From Limonium bicolor (taxonomy: Eukaryota > Streptophyta > Magnoliopsida > Caryophyllales > Plumbaginaceae), in contig CM041776.1 in the NCBI GenBank assembly GCA_023374045.1, positions 121,787,000-121,850,999 of the forward strand: a stretch of DNA of 64,000 bases. The letters run 5' to 3'. The stretch's first letter is position 1, and each line of letters starts with the position of its first letter. The position numbers and the translations under genes are program-made. This document shows, one piece after another, positions 47,425-59,969 of the stretch. The notes under the pieces were generated by a model. The model made no database searches, was not told the origin of the DNA, and saw only the letters and a list, made by a program, of their open reading frames with translations.

Positions 47425-50400
47425 GAAATACACCAAACCTAAGTATTCTAAGTAAACATCAATTTATGATGTAGTAAGGCTAAAATATGCCTTAGAAAGA
47501 TTGGTAGACAATTTAAACCAAGGAAAACACAAGAAAATGCCTTAAGGGCAATTTGGGCAAAAACGTGGTCTAAGCTTGGAGTGACTTTGATTAGCACCCA
47601 AATACCATTATAAGACTTTAGTAATATGATAATGGACATTTTAAATCAATTACCAAAGAAAACCAAGCTCAAAAACAAGCTTAAACACAAAATGTGCTTT
47701 AAGACTCCTTAAAGCACTTTTTTGAGAAATTGTCTTAGAAATGAGTTTTGAGTGGCTAAATGCTCATTATTACACCTTAATCAACATGTGTACTAATTAG
47801 TATCACATTAGAAAGCCTAAATCAATGGGAAATCAAAAATTTCACAAATATGTGCACTAATTTGTGAATAGTGCCCAAATTAAGCTTAAGTCAACATAAG
47901 TCAATGAGATGGTCAACCAAGACCATAAATATCTCCAATTAGAAGAGGGGTCCGGTTTTTGATGTGGGGAGTCACCACATGACTAAGCAATTAAAGGAAA
48001 AGAAGAGGAAAAGAGAGAATAGTACTATTTACCTTTTTACAACATAAAACCTTCTTTTAGCCTACCTCTCTCCTCTCTTCTTCATTTCTCTTCTTCTTCC
48101 ACGATTTTCTTCCTCTTCTCTCTGTTCCAAACCGTTCCAAGCAGCCTCCATTGTTGCCTCACCTTGATTTGTCCATAACTTGCTCATTTTAGCTCCAAAT
48201 CAAAAACTAAGCATAGATTTCTCTTAGTTAGACCAAGGCCTTGCTTCCTATCTTTTCAAAATTTGAAAAGCCTCATTTTTGAGCCATGGGAAATCACCAT
48301 TGGAGGAGGAAAATCTAGCTTGAGGTGTTCATTATCTTCTCCATTCATTCTAGGTAAGGAAAATGTAAGAAAAACCAAGTTTCCATCACTTTTCCTTCAT
48401 GACCGAAAATTACCTTCTCATGGAGCCTTGTTTTATCCATTGTTCTAGCTTGATTCTATTCTCCAAGGGCTAGAGGAGGTCCTTCTTGATCCATATCCAA
48501 GCCTATCTCAAGACTCCAAGGTAAAACATTCATTTCAATACCTTAGAACACATTTTTAACCTAGGGTTTACTCCTTAAGGTTAGTGTATTGTTTAGAACT
48601 CATGAGAGTCATTGAATATTGATTAGAACATTGGCAAAGGAAATTTAATGGGTGGCCGAGATTCATTCAAGAAGAAGGTCTAAGGAGGAAGTTAAGATAA
48701 GCTTGAGAAAACAAGGTAAAATGCTTACCTAATGGTGGTTTAAGTTTTAAGGGATGAGTTTTAGGTGGGTACTAATGTGCTTAGGCTTACATTGTGTAAT
48801 GGGATATATAACCTAAGAAAAAGAACTTAAACAAGCTTGTGAACTTGTGACTAAGGAGCCAATGGGAATGAGTTAGTAAGATAAGTTTAAGATGGATTTT
48901 AAGAGCATTATAACTACTATGAGATTGATTGGTGTATTTGCAGGTTGAAAGCTTTTATATGTGGGAAATTTAGTGTTTAAATTCATGTCATTTAAGGCCT
49001 AAGAGCCATGTCATTTAAGGGCCTAAGAGCCATGTCATTTAAGAGCCTTAGTGCTATGAAATTTAAGATTATTGCACTATATTGAGTTATTATGAATGAG
49101 TTGATTGGGTGAGAAAATATGATGAGAAAGGACTTGATGTATGTGAGATGGTTGAATGAGGAAAACAATGCATTTGGGCATGATAATATACTAGAGAAAC
49201 TATGGCGAAATTTGAGTAGGAAACTAAGTGTTAAGGTGTTCTAAGGAGATTTATGACTAAGGATGTTCTAGTGATAACTAAGGGTTATTTTGGTGAAAAT
49301 GGATAAACCATGGAGTACTTGAGTACTAGGAAGACCTAGGAATGTATAGAGGACTAGGGGTATAATGGTGAGTTTTATGCACCAAACCATGGTTAAGGAA
49401 GCTAGGAAACTGTACAAAGTTTTGAAGGAAAAATAAGTATGGGAATGTAAGGATGTAAGCATATGCTAGATTATATATAGCTTTGAGAAGTTTGAGTAAA
49501 GCAAATGGGTGTGCAAAATGATGTCTGAGGAGTAGTTAAGATGGTTGTGAAGAAACATAATGATTAGTTGAGGTCTTAGGCAAAGTCACAAGAGGGAAGT
49601 GTAAGGAATCAAGTGTTAAGTGTAAGAATTTTGTAAGAAATTGAGTGTCAAGTTTGGTGATTTTTGAGGAAGGTTTAGTGCATGTTTTAAGGTGTTTAAA
49701 CATGTAGGAAACATGTGGAAAGATTGTGGAATGAGTGGGAAAAGATTGGGGTGAATTTGGAGTTCAAAATGAGGAGAAAAGCACTTTGGAAAATAGGTTC
49801 TGCTGTGGACCGCCCCTAGGGACCGCCCCTGTGGGGAGGTCCAGGCGAATTGTGCAGGAAATTAGCTTCTGGTTGGGACCGCCCCTGGGGACCGCCCCAG
49901 AGGGGCGGTCCAGTGCAGAGAAAAAGAAAAAAAATTGTTTTGGCTTCTAATGATGGGGGATTGAATGGTAATGGTTTTAGATGATGTTTAGGCCTTGTTT
50001 GGTGACATGTAAAGGTCTTAAGAGGTGTAAACAAGTATGTGGTGTAATGAGAAGTGATTAACTTACATGATTAAGTTTAAATTACAATGACTTAGGGGTC
50101 CACCATTAGAAGAGTGATGATGATTAGAAAGATAAACATATAATGACTTAAGAGATTAGGGTAAGTAAATGATTTTAAGTGTTCAAGATTAAGTTTATAA
50201 GAATTTAAGAGGTGCTAAATGGGGATTGATATGTAATGATAATATAAGGTTGTTTAAGACATGTTTGGTGAGTAACAATGATAATTAAGTGGGTGAATAA
50301 GTATAAGGTATTAGGAGAAGTGATTCATTTAAGATTAAGTTTATAAGAACTTAAGTGGTGTTAGATGGGGATCATTAGTGACCAAGTGAGTTAAGTAAGT

Positions 50401-51837
50401 TAGCTTTATTGGAAAAGTAATTAACAATCTAAAATTGAATGGATGTTTTAGGGTTCGAGAATTTGGACTCCAGAGGAGAGTAAGCAACCGAACGACCAAC
50501 AGTGAATGGTACAGTTCTTCTTGTGACCTGCTTGCTAACGAGGTGTCCCTCGGCTTGTGTGCTATTTGTTTATGTGTGCCGACTAAACAAGATAAAGCAT
50601 GCAACCGGAACATTATGTTTATTGCATTGTTGTGTGATGTTTGGAAACTAACACAACTTACCGTGAGAACTTACTAAACGTTTAGTAAGGAATTGAGTGA
50701 GACTACGGAATACTCCCTAATATTAGTTTGTTAATAACCAAAAGAGGTTTAACCAACAAACATTGTCTTGAGACTTCTACTAACTGGAATTTAAGGGGGG
50801 GAGTGAGGAACCCGGGACTGACTCCGGTCATGCATGCTAAGGAAAAGGGGGTCGGTATCTATAGCAGATCTGACTTCCGCTTAAGGACTTGTCTTCGGAC
50901 TTGTTGCCTAGGGTCGGTTGCCGGCTCAACTACATTGGACATACAGTCCAAGGTAGGAGGCATTAAGATGGTGCGGTAGGATCACCTAAATCCTAAATTA
51001 TAAGATAAGTTGTTTATTCAACCAGTGGAGTTAATAACTCATTGGCTAGGGTCGCTTTTGACCCGACAAAAATAAACATTGAGATAGATACAATCATTTC
51101 TATTTAAAGAGTGGTTTGTATTCTAAAATTAAGATAAGGTTTGAGATAAGTTGCAACCATTCCTTTTTAATGGATGGTTTGTATTATAAGACTAGATAAG
51201 CTACATCCATTCCTTTTTAAAGGATGGTTGTTTCTAAGGCTAAGATAAGACTAAGATTGAGGTAAGATAAGGATGGACTAAGATTAAGAGGAAACATAAC
51301 TTAAGGAGTTAAATAATTAACTCTCTAATTAAGGGAACGCATTTAAGTCGTTCATTATGTTTGAACTTTGATTGTTCATATTTGGATTGTTGTTTACTGC
51401 ACTTTCTATTATGTTGTGCATCTAATCAACCTCCATGCTATCGACAATTAGTCGTCGTAGCCACGTTAGCTTGGGGGGCATGAGAGGATCGTACCAGCAT
51501 TCGTTCTGACCCCCTTTGGGGGCTGTTTTTACTACACAGGTGGACGTCAGGAGGCGGCCGTCACGAGAGTAAGATGGGGTACAAGCATCACGGGATAAGT
51601 GTGGCCTACGAGTTGTGCATGTACACTCGTATGACAATTTGAGTTAGTAAGATGTATAGGATGTGAGGGGATTGTAAGAGGGATACGTATTTGGTTAAGA
51701 TTTGTATTCACTAATGTTCGGTATATTCTGTCTGTCAGACCGTGGCAAGGTCCTGGAGTGTATTGAATTCCGCTATGACATGAATATATATGTTGTTAAG
51801 TTGCGAATTCATATTTGGATTGAGATGGGGTGTTACA
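47425..51837 (+). mobile_element. Solo LTR 1 (4.4 kb, Ty3-like), TSD TCTCT
   Basis: It starts TGAAATACACC and ends GGGGTGTTACA. TCTCT is repeated exactly at 47420-47424 and 51838-51842. Stretches match the LTR of the element at 1-14145 in reverse orientation, for example AAAATGTGCTTTAAGACT at its left end and the GCCTAAGAGCCATG array at 48989-49058. It therefore belongs to a related family in the opposite orientation. There is no gene inside. It contains GC-rich repeats at 49808-49912 and a hairpin at 51510-51522. Confidence 0.92.
49808..49912. repeat. GGACCGCCCC direct and inverted repeats in solo LTR 1
   Basis: GGACCGCCCC occurs four times and its reverse GGGGCGGTCC once, with the related GGGGAGGTCC. 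The block is very GC-rich within an AT-rich LTR and occupies a position comparable to the decamer array of the Ty3 LTR. Confidence 0.8.
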
Positions 51838-51878
51838 TCTCTAAATATTTTGTAGCAATTGCATGCGTCCATTATCAG

Positions 51879-52124
51879 GAAGGCGTATGTGCAACTTCAA
51901 CCGAGTGTAACACTACCTGCGTAAACCTGAAGTATGAATCTGGAACATGCAACACTAGTAACCAATGCATTTGCGAATGTTGTTTCTACCACTGGGATCT
52001 GAATTCACTTTTCACTGGAACATGCAACTCTAATGCATGTGATGTCAGCTGTAAAGCGCAACTAAACCCTAAGGGAGAATGCCAACAAGGATTGTGCAAA
52101 TGTTTGCACTGTGACGAACATTGA
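51879..52124 (+). CDS. Two-domain defensin-like cysteine-rich peptide, last exon
   Basis: The frame contains two tandem cysteine modules, each C-x4/5-C-x3-C-x9-C-x4/5-C-x-C: EGVCATSTECNTTC...GTCNTSNQCICEC and GTCNSNACDVSC...GECQQGLCKCLHC. It ends at TGA 52122-52124. The pattern and small size fit plant defensin-like (LCR/DEFL) secreted peptides, involved in defence or cell signalling. The exon probably begins after TTATCAG (51878), as in this family, where an intron separates the signal peptide from the cysteine part. No signal-peptide exon is attached: solo LTR 1 lies 36 bases upstream of the proposed exon start. A polyadenylation-type AATAAA is at 52182. I am fairly sure of the family and unsure that it is still expressed. 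Confidence 0.7.
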   Translation, partial: EGVCATSTECNTTCVNLKYESGTCNTSNQCICECCFYHWDLNSLFTGTCNSNACDVSCKAQLNPKGECQQGLCKCLHCDEH

Positions 52125-52181
52125 TGACTAATATATATCAAGTGAAAGATATGATATTAACTAATTATACCAACTATTAAG

Positions 52182-52187
52182 AATAAA
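52182..52187 (+). terminator. Polyadenylation signal AATAAA of the defensin-like gene
   Basis: AATAAA lies 58 bases after the stop codon, in an AT-rich 3' region. Confidence 0.5.
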
Positions 52188-54128
52188 AGTTTGTTATTGC
52201 ACGAACAGTGTTATCGTGTTATTTCACTTTAAAATTGGTTTATACGAGTAATGCATTTCATTTGGTTGTGTGGGGTATCCAGTTTTTTTATCAACAAACA
52301 TACGTGAGTGAGGGTTTATGTGATATATATTTCATTTCTTCTTCTCCTTTGATTAAAAGTTAGTATTAATCCAATAGACTTCAGGAGTTAAAATGTTACA
52401 TGATATGTGCATTTTCTTTTATCATTGGTGCCCAAGACTAACAATATATAGTAGAAAAGAATGAACAAGTCTAAACATAGAATACAAAACAAAAAGAAAT
52501 GCTATCACATCTTCTCCGCCTACCCTGCCACCGTATTTCACAGCACCACATGTATTTCAAAATCCTCATACTTTCTTTTCCCTTTTTGTTTATCTTATCT
52601 TGAAGATCAAGTTAGGATTCAATTACCTTCAAAAACATGGAACAAAATATATTTTTTACAAGTGGCTGGGATACCAACTTAAGCAGCGATACTGAGGTTC
52701 AAAAGAACGTTTCTTGCTAACGAGAGTACAAATTAATAAAACGAAATGAAAGAAAAATAACGAAAAAAAACTAGTGCATTGGCTCCTTCCTCGCAGAATC
52801 CAAATAAACGTCAAGATGCCCGGGGAATTTTAATATAAGACCACTGTTAGGGTGTAATATGTGTTATAGGTTTAGATTAACTCCTTAAGGTGAGATGATA
52901 TGAGATTAATGAGTTGTAGTTAATGGTACTAGGACGTTACAAGGTGCGGACGCAAGATCAAGCGGGCGGGGGAGGTAACCTTTGGCCTCATACGCCTATA
53001 AATCGCGGGCGGGGGAGTAAGAGAAGTCCTCATGTCTTTAAGCATACCGAATCGCTATCGAATTCTCTTCTACCTCCTCGCGTATCTTGCTTTTTTTGTT
53101 CTTTGTTCATCTTGGCACAACTTTAAATGCTAGACAATGGCTTCCGTTTCGACTAGTGCTGCTGGTAGCAAGGGGAAGGGGGTGATTCACTTTAAATGGG
53201 TCAAAATACATGATTCAGATTTAGAAATTTTACGTCGAAAGGGAGATTACCTAGATCTATAGTTTTTTATCAAAGCCCGAACAAAAGGCGCACCAAGACT
53301 AAAAAAGGATAAGTCGTAGAGGAAAATCACATAGGGGTTAGTATGCATATTCTCACTAGACGATAACATCAACCAGGTAAGGATCAATCTGGAGAGGTGC
53401 TTGGGGCCGGGGCCCAGGTCACAACAAAAGGATATGCTTTATTTTAAACAATGAAATAAATCCTTAATAACATTTTCAAGTTAAGCCTTTTTAACCTTAA
53501 AATTAAACTAGTTAAAATTAAAAGGTATGTCCCTAGTAGAGTCGCCAGTCTGTGGGGCCGGGTTTTTGAACCTTTTCCTGTGTGGTTAAATGTCTAGGAT
53601 CTACTCAGGTTTCAGGTCCGCTTATAACCTAAGTTTGACAACTATGTTATAAAATAATAATTATTATAATCTAAGTGAGCTCTCACCAGAACCTATTAAA
53701 GAGTCACCGCCAATTTTTAACCTATTTAAACTGCGAAAGGTAGACTACTAGGTTCGACGGCTTGGTAATATAGTTTTTTTCGAGTTCAAATACTTTCATT
53801 ACCCTTTGAATCTATTTTACACTACTTATTCATTAAAAGGCTTATTATAAAGTTGATTTATCTAAGTGAGAAAGCTTTTGTATTTTGGTTTTTGTTTAAC
53901 ATTTTTAACTGAAATTAAAAGTGAAAAATAAAACCAACCTAAACTAGGGTTTCTATGCTCAAATTAGGTCAAAATTTGCCACCATCCATGACCACAGACC
54001 TAATGTCCGTGATCGTGAACCTAATGTCCTTGACCACGAACCCAAATCTACTAATTCAATCAGAAACTCAAAAATTGCAAAAGATAAAAAAAATTCATGC
54101 GTCTGTGGCCCCAAACAAGGTGTCCATG
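52188..54128 (+). other. Region without a recognised gene; short frame with TATA box
   Basis: 52188-52844 shows nothing recognisable. From 52845 (TGTTAGGGTGTAATATG) the sequence looks like the start of an LTR or leader. It has a TATAAAT at 52997 and an ATG at 53137 opening a 41-codon frame (MASVSTSAAGSKGKG...) that stops at 53260. The phrase GAGTCGCCAG (about 53541) is of a type common in long plant Ty3 LTRs. I could not find a matching second end with a TSD, so no element is called. The last 5 bases (54124-54128, CCATG) are the TSD of solo LTR 3. Confidence 0.4.
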
Positions 54129-54969
54129 TGTGGAGGGTGATTTTTCGGTATAAGGGGGGTCTATCTAAACATGGTCTGACTGAAAAGTCGAGATCCTAGA
54201 AAATGCCATTCTGTGGAGGGTGAAAACCCGTTATTCTTGGCAGCCCTCAAATACCTACTCTATCGTCCGTCTTTCCCAGAAAGCATAAGGGGAATGCTAG
54301 TGAGCACTACACCCGCTCTCAATGGGCTCCACGCGGACTTATGCCCTAAGGGCGGAAATCGACTAGAGTCGCCACCTAGTTTGACCTAAGGAACTAGGAA
54401 GGGAGAAGAAGGGTTCTAAGAACCGTTAATTGACTCTGAGATTGCTGCCTATGGATAGGACTTATCTGGTCATTTCAGAGATTCTGTGTGGGTTCGCACT
54501 GGGTTACACCCCTTAGAAGTGGCAACGACCACGACTTCGGATTGGTCTCCAATTGTCGGGATTACCTTCTTTCAAAACCTTTTTAGAGAGATTCGTTTAA
54601 AAGCCAAGGATAGGATTAAGACGGAAAGAGAGAAAGAGAGTAGATGAGGCGAGCTTTTCTGCCAAGCTAGCACCGAATGAAGAGGAATCGGGGAATTCGA
54701 ATGAGTATAGAATGAAGATTGGGGAGAAGTTTGAGGTTGAGTGAATAGACAAGACTTGGAAGTCTGATGGTTTAAAGTTTGTGAGAACCGAAGAAGGTTT
54801 TGAGAGGTTAAAGAACACCTTAGAGTGGGAAGAGGGTTTTTTGATTGGAATGGGGTCGCACCCTAGGTGGGCTGCCTACGTACTCAACTCCCCGTTGAGA
54901 TCAGACCTTACGTAGTTCACTGCTTTTGGATTTTTGGGGATTTTGAAGAGTTTTGGAGTTTCGGGTGTG

Positions 54970-55150
54970 AGAGGTTAGTCTGTGAGACGCTCGGGTATGT
55001 GAGACGTTTGAAACCTTGAAATGTCGAAGTCTGTGAGACGCTCGGATCTGTGAGACGCTCGGGTCTGTGAGATGCTCAGGTCTGTGAGAAATTCGAATCA
55101 TTGGAATAACAAAGTCTGTGAGACAATCGGGTCTGTGAGACATTCGAATG
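54970..55150. repeat. Minisatellite CTGTGAGACGCTCGG in solo LTR 3
   Basis: About eight imperfect copies of GTCTGTGAGACGCTCGG-like units. Each unit is partly palindromic (GTCTGTGAGAC). Confidence 0.75.
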
Positions 55151-55189
55151 TGCGAGGGTAATTGGATTTTGAGGGATGATTTGAGTCCA

Positions 55190-56240
55190 TGAAGTTGGGA
55201 ATTATTTGGGATTGAAATGAATTTATTGAATCGGAATTTGAAATGGGTTTTCGAAGTGAATGAATTTTTGAATTGAGTTGAGATTGGATGAAGTTTGAAT
55301 GAATTGGAATTGAATGAATTGGAATTGAGATGAATTTGGAATTGAATTGAATTTGAATTGAGATGAATTTGGAATTGAATTGAATTTGAATGGGAATTGA
55401 AATTGAAATTGAAAGTTAACTGTATTTGCATTGAGATGAATTTGTGTTGAAGTTGAATTGGAATTGGAATTGAAATGGATTTGAATTGAATTTGGTTTGG
55501 GCCGAGATTGGAAAACGGGTCGGGTCAAAGTTAGGCTGGTCAAAGCTGGGTTGGTCAAAGTTGGACCGAGTCAAGGTCAAAGTTCGGTCAAGTCAAACTT
55601 GGGGTCAAGTCAAAGTTTCAGGTCATAGTCAAAGTTTTGTTCAAGGCAAATTGGGCCTTGTTGGGGTTTCGGGCCGAATGGGCCTGGTTTGGGCTTTTGG
55701 ACTGAATGGGCCTTGTTTATGCTTTTGGGCTGAATGGGCCTTGTTTAGGCTTGAAATGGATTTGGGTCGAATTGGGCTTGGGTCCAAAATGGGTTTGGTT
55801 TGAATTGGGCTTGGGTCTGAAATGGGTTTGGGCCCAAAATGGGTTTGGGTTGAATTGGGCTTGGGTCTGAAATGAAATGAAATAAAATGGGTTGAATTGG
55901 ATTTGAATCAGGTTTGAATTGAAATGAATTGGGTTGAATTCGATTTGAATCGGGTTTGAATTGAATTGAAATAAATTGGACTGAATTTGATTTGAATCTG
56001 GTTTGAATTGAAATGGGTTGGGCTGGGTTAAATTGAATTGGAATGGGTTGAATTGAATCAGAATGAATTTAATTAGAATGAATTGAATTAGAATTGAAAT
56101 GGGCTGAAATTGAATTCAATTGAGTTGAATTGGGCCGAAACCGAATTGAATTGGAGTGAATTTAATTGAATTTGAATTAGGCTTGAATTGAAGTGAATTG
56201 GGCTTGAATTGAATTGAGATGAATTGAGTTTGGATTAAGT
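55190..56240. repeat. C-poor GAATTGAATTGG simple-sequence tract in solo LTR 3
   Basis: About 1 kb built from the words GAATTG, AATTTGAATTG and GAATGGGTTTGGG. The plus strand is almost free of C for long stretches. It also contains a GGTCAAAGT subrepeat block (55520-55640) and a GGGCCTTGTTTAGGCTT block (about 55650-55760). Confidence 0.85.
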
Positions 56241-59200
56241 TTTGGGCCAGATTTGAATTTGGGGCGATTAGGCTTTTGGGCCAGGTCGACAATTGTCGTT
56301 GGGCCAAGGAAGGGTATTGGGCCAAGTTTTATAGAATGGGCTGTTTTCGGACTTGAGACTTTGGAAATGAATTGCTCTTCACTTTTTTTATATATAATTT
56401 TAGATGGTTTTAAGGTTTAGGGTGTCACCTTGACCAAGAAGGACATATGACCCACTAAGTGCCAAGGGACTCCCACTATCCTAATGGCTTGGACCTAAGG
56501 GCATAACTAGGGCTTAGATAGTAAAGTTTTGTACAATGAAATGGAACGAATTTTGCAATGAGGCTGGATATACAATATATACACATATAACACAGAGACA
56601 ATCATATCAAAATCACGAAGACACGACGATTGATCAGATCAAATAATAATAACAACCGACTGAATAAAAAATATATTCACAGTTATTTCAAGTGATGTAT
56701 ACATGGGATGAAAATTTGAAAGCTATCTAGATGACAAATCATAATTATTCAGATCTAAAACTCTCAAAAAGTATAATGTATGGGTTGCTAATCAATTATT
56801 AGTCTTATGCTATTTATTATCTCTCAATAGTCCATCAAAGGTTGCAAGCAAGCAAGAGAATAATGTAAAGGTCATGGGAAGAAGTCATAAGATGAGAACT
56901 GATACAAATACAAATAAGAACTTCAAATCTAAAGCTGCTATGGGGGGTCGCATTGACGCCGCCTCACTTGAGTTGATAGGGTCAGCAAGAAGTGCACCGA
57001 CCATTTTTTGAAGACTGGGGAAATACCCAAGTAGTTCGAGCCAAAATGCTTCTTTCCTAGTTTAGCTGTTTCCAGTTCCTCAATCCACAGGTACATGTCA
57101 TAGAACACAGACAAAGAAACACGGGATAAGTTAGTAATGAAATGTAAGAGGATTGGGGTGTGTGCAATGGGATCATACGGCCCCTCTCAATGGGAGGAAA
57201 GGGGGCAATTTAATCATCTCCCACACCCCAACCGAGAACATAGAAAAGAGATTCAAACTGCCAACAAATGATAAGGATTGTAAGATAAATCAAGCATTGT
57301 GGTTGCTACTCAAATTAATCCGTCATCTTAGATTATGACTCAAACAAAGTGTAGTATCAAAGATAGGGGTTGTGAGTCATGTGGGATCATACCTAGAAGG
57401 GTTTATATCACTTCCCTCTAAGATGAAAGATTAATAAGTTACCATCCAACCGATGAGTGATTTGTCTTAACAATTATAGCATGGGGCAACTATAACTCAA
57501 TTCATGCTCTTATCTAAGCGCGAGGGTCAAATTACATGCTAGTATGAACTTAATTTCCAAACCAAATCGATGCGCAAGGGACAAATTCAAAGCCGAAACA
57601 ATTCAATTTCCCAAACCGAATTTAAATTGCGACATGAGAAACCAGCAATTGCTTGTGATAAGAAAGCTGACCATTAGGGTTTTCAAACCCATGAAGTGGT
57701 ACCAGGCCCAAAGCGCCATCACAGGGTCAAGTCTCAAAGCCCAAAGTCAATTCCAAGCCAAACAAGCCCACACGTACAAGCCTTTGTCAATTCAAAGTTC
57801 ACCAGGTTGGACGGTTCACCAAGGCCCAACGTACAGGTTCAATCCAATCATGCCACCATGAGCCCGAATCACAATATAGGGAGCACCACCAAGGATGCAT
57901 AAACGGGCCCACAACTGACCGCCCCAAATCAGATCAGCGCACAACAAGCTTTACTCTGCTCAAAGATGAATCGGTAAACATATGCACAGACAGACAGGGA
58001 CCTCGAACACCCAAAGGCCGGAAAAGGGGTGAGGGCCCAAAGTTCATCATATCAGTACATTAAAACCAACAACAGTGCTAAACTCAAAACCCAAAACAGA
58101 ACAGGCTGCGTAACAATAGATACATCAAGTGGAATTTTCAAACCCGAAGGAGCCATGGTCAGCTGGAGATTAGAAGCTGAGTCTAGCAATGAAGTCATAG
58201 ATCTGCTCTGAGTCATTGGTCGTTAATTCAATCTCGGTTCGAAGTGAGAGTACCTCAGTCAAGTATATGGGCAACGACAATTAGCATATGAAACAATATG
58301 TTCACTGGGATCAAAATGAGTACCGAGACATGACAAAATGCGCAACAGGCAGCGAGAAATCTCGCTGGAGCTAATCGATCAGCAAAACAGTCGTCTAGCG
58401 CTGGGGAGATTTAAATCCAAAACCCAGAACGCTCCAGAGAAGCAAATAAACAGTAAGAACATTATTATGCAATCGAAATAAACATATGAACACAGACCAA
58501 ACCAATCGACAAGGATAGAAGCTGGGAGAAGTAGGTCGACGGCGATAACAACATCTTAAAGGCCGGTAAAATAGCATGTCATCGCTTCGATCGAACAGGG
58601 CACCTCATCAAAATCGCAGATGGAGGAGCAAAACATCAGAGAAACACTAAAGGAAATCGTAACAAGAGGAAGAGGGGAAGAGATTTCTTCTCTTTTCTTA
58701 AAAAATCCTTTCACAGGGAAGAACATCGCGACCAGGAGTGAGCCACCAGAAAGTGCAAGCCAAATTTGAGAAAGTGGTAGTGGTGTCGGATACCCCCGTT
58801 TCAAAATATGAGATTGGTTGAGAGCTAGAGGCCGTCACTGATCAAGAGATCGCAGGAAGGGCGAATGCGAGACCGAAGAAGATCGGTCGAGGAGATTGGT
58901 GGCGGTGATTTTGCTGCTAGATTAGGTCGATTTTCAGACATCGAGCACCAAACAGTTGAAGTTTGCTGGTATTTTTTTTTGAAGATGAAGAACCGATGAA
59001 GGAGGATGGGTGAAGGCGATGGGAGGTTTCATTCGTAGAAGAACGATAGAGGAGAAGTGGAGGCGCTGGGTTTTGGAAGAGAATGGAGGCGCTGGGTTTT
59101 TTGGAAGAGAATGGAGGCGGGTCTCGGCGAAGGGGAGATAGAAGAAGATGGATATAGGGATGATCGAGAGTGAAGACGGGAGGTGGCGGCTGTTATTCCC

Positions 59201-59969
59201 GAAGAAATTTTTCATTGGAGTCGATGAGGAAGAAGAAAAATCGAGCCCCGAGTGGGAGAAGGAGACCACCGTTCAGTAAAGAATCACTAGGGTTTTCTTG
59301 TTGTCATGAGAAAGGGTGGGTTCTAGGGTTTATGAGTGGGCTTTGTGTTTTTGTTTGGGCTTAGTAGGTCCAATACTAGGTGCTGGAATGGGTGTAAGGG
59401 CCTGGGCTAGGCTGGAGTTCAACTAAGTGTGGATTGGGTTTGTAAGATGAAAATAAAAGTGTCTAAATAGAAGTGAACTGAAATGATAATAAAAATACCA
59501 ATGTTAATAGTAGAATAAAATAAAATAAAATATAAAAAAAGGTGTATAGGTGAATAAAAATAAAATAAATAAAATAAATAAATAGAATATAAACAAAACA
59601 AAAAAAGATAGTAAAATAGGTGAATAAACAAAAAGGGACGACCTTGAAACTGGACTGTCGATGGAAATTCATTTTCGAAGAGTTGTGTTTTGTTTTTTTT
59701 TAAATGCTTTGAAAAAGATTATAAAATGATGGTTTCGTTTTAGCACGCACGCTAATATGTTTTGAAAAAGAAAGGCGACGACCCCTCTTATTATTTCGGA
59801 ATTTGCTTTATGGGGTAAGAATTTTTGGTGTCTACACCATGACCACAAACAAACCCTAAAAATCCATAACTTAAGCTCAAAATTTATTCTCGCCACCATC
59901 CGTGGGTAGTCCTCACCCACGGACACCGCGTTTGAATCCATCCCACGGGTCAAAATTTTGGGTGTAACA

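Larger units (their letters stand above)
54129..59836. mobile_element. Solo LTR 3 (5.7 kb, long-LTR Ty3 type), TSD CCATG
   Basis: It starts TGTGGAGGGTGATTTTTC and ends TTTTTGGTGTCTACA. CCATG is repeated exactly at 54124-54128 and 59837-59841. Phrases such as AGTCGCCACCTAG and GGTCGCACCCTAGGTGGGC are of the kind seen in the long LTRs of plant Tat/Ogre-like Ty3 elements (by resemblance only). No gag or pol is present. Inside are a CTGTGAGACGCTCGG minisatellite (54970-55150) and a 1 kb GAATTGAATTGG-type simple-sequence region (55190-56240). Confidence 0.85.

Noticed and set aside
53137..53262. 41-residue frame after a TATA box
   Set aside because: Too short, no family recognised, and it ends in an early stop.
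55223..55558. Asn/Ser/Gln/Phe-rich minus frames
   Set aside because: Translation of the GAATTG simple-sequence tract; no real protein.
52845..59969. LTR element from TGTTAGGGTG to GGGTGTAACA enclosing solo LTR 3
   Set aside because: The flanks ACCAC and CAACT do not form a TSD and no internal domains are seen; kept only as a hint.
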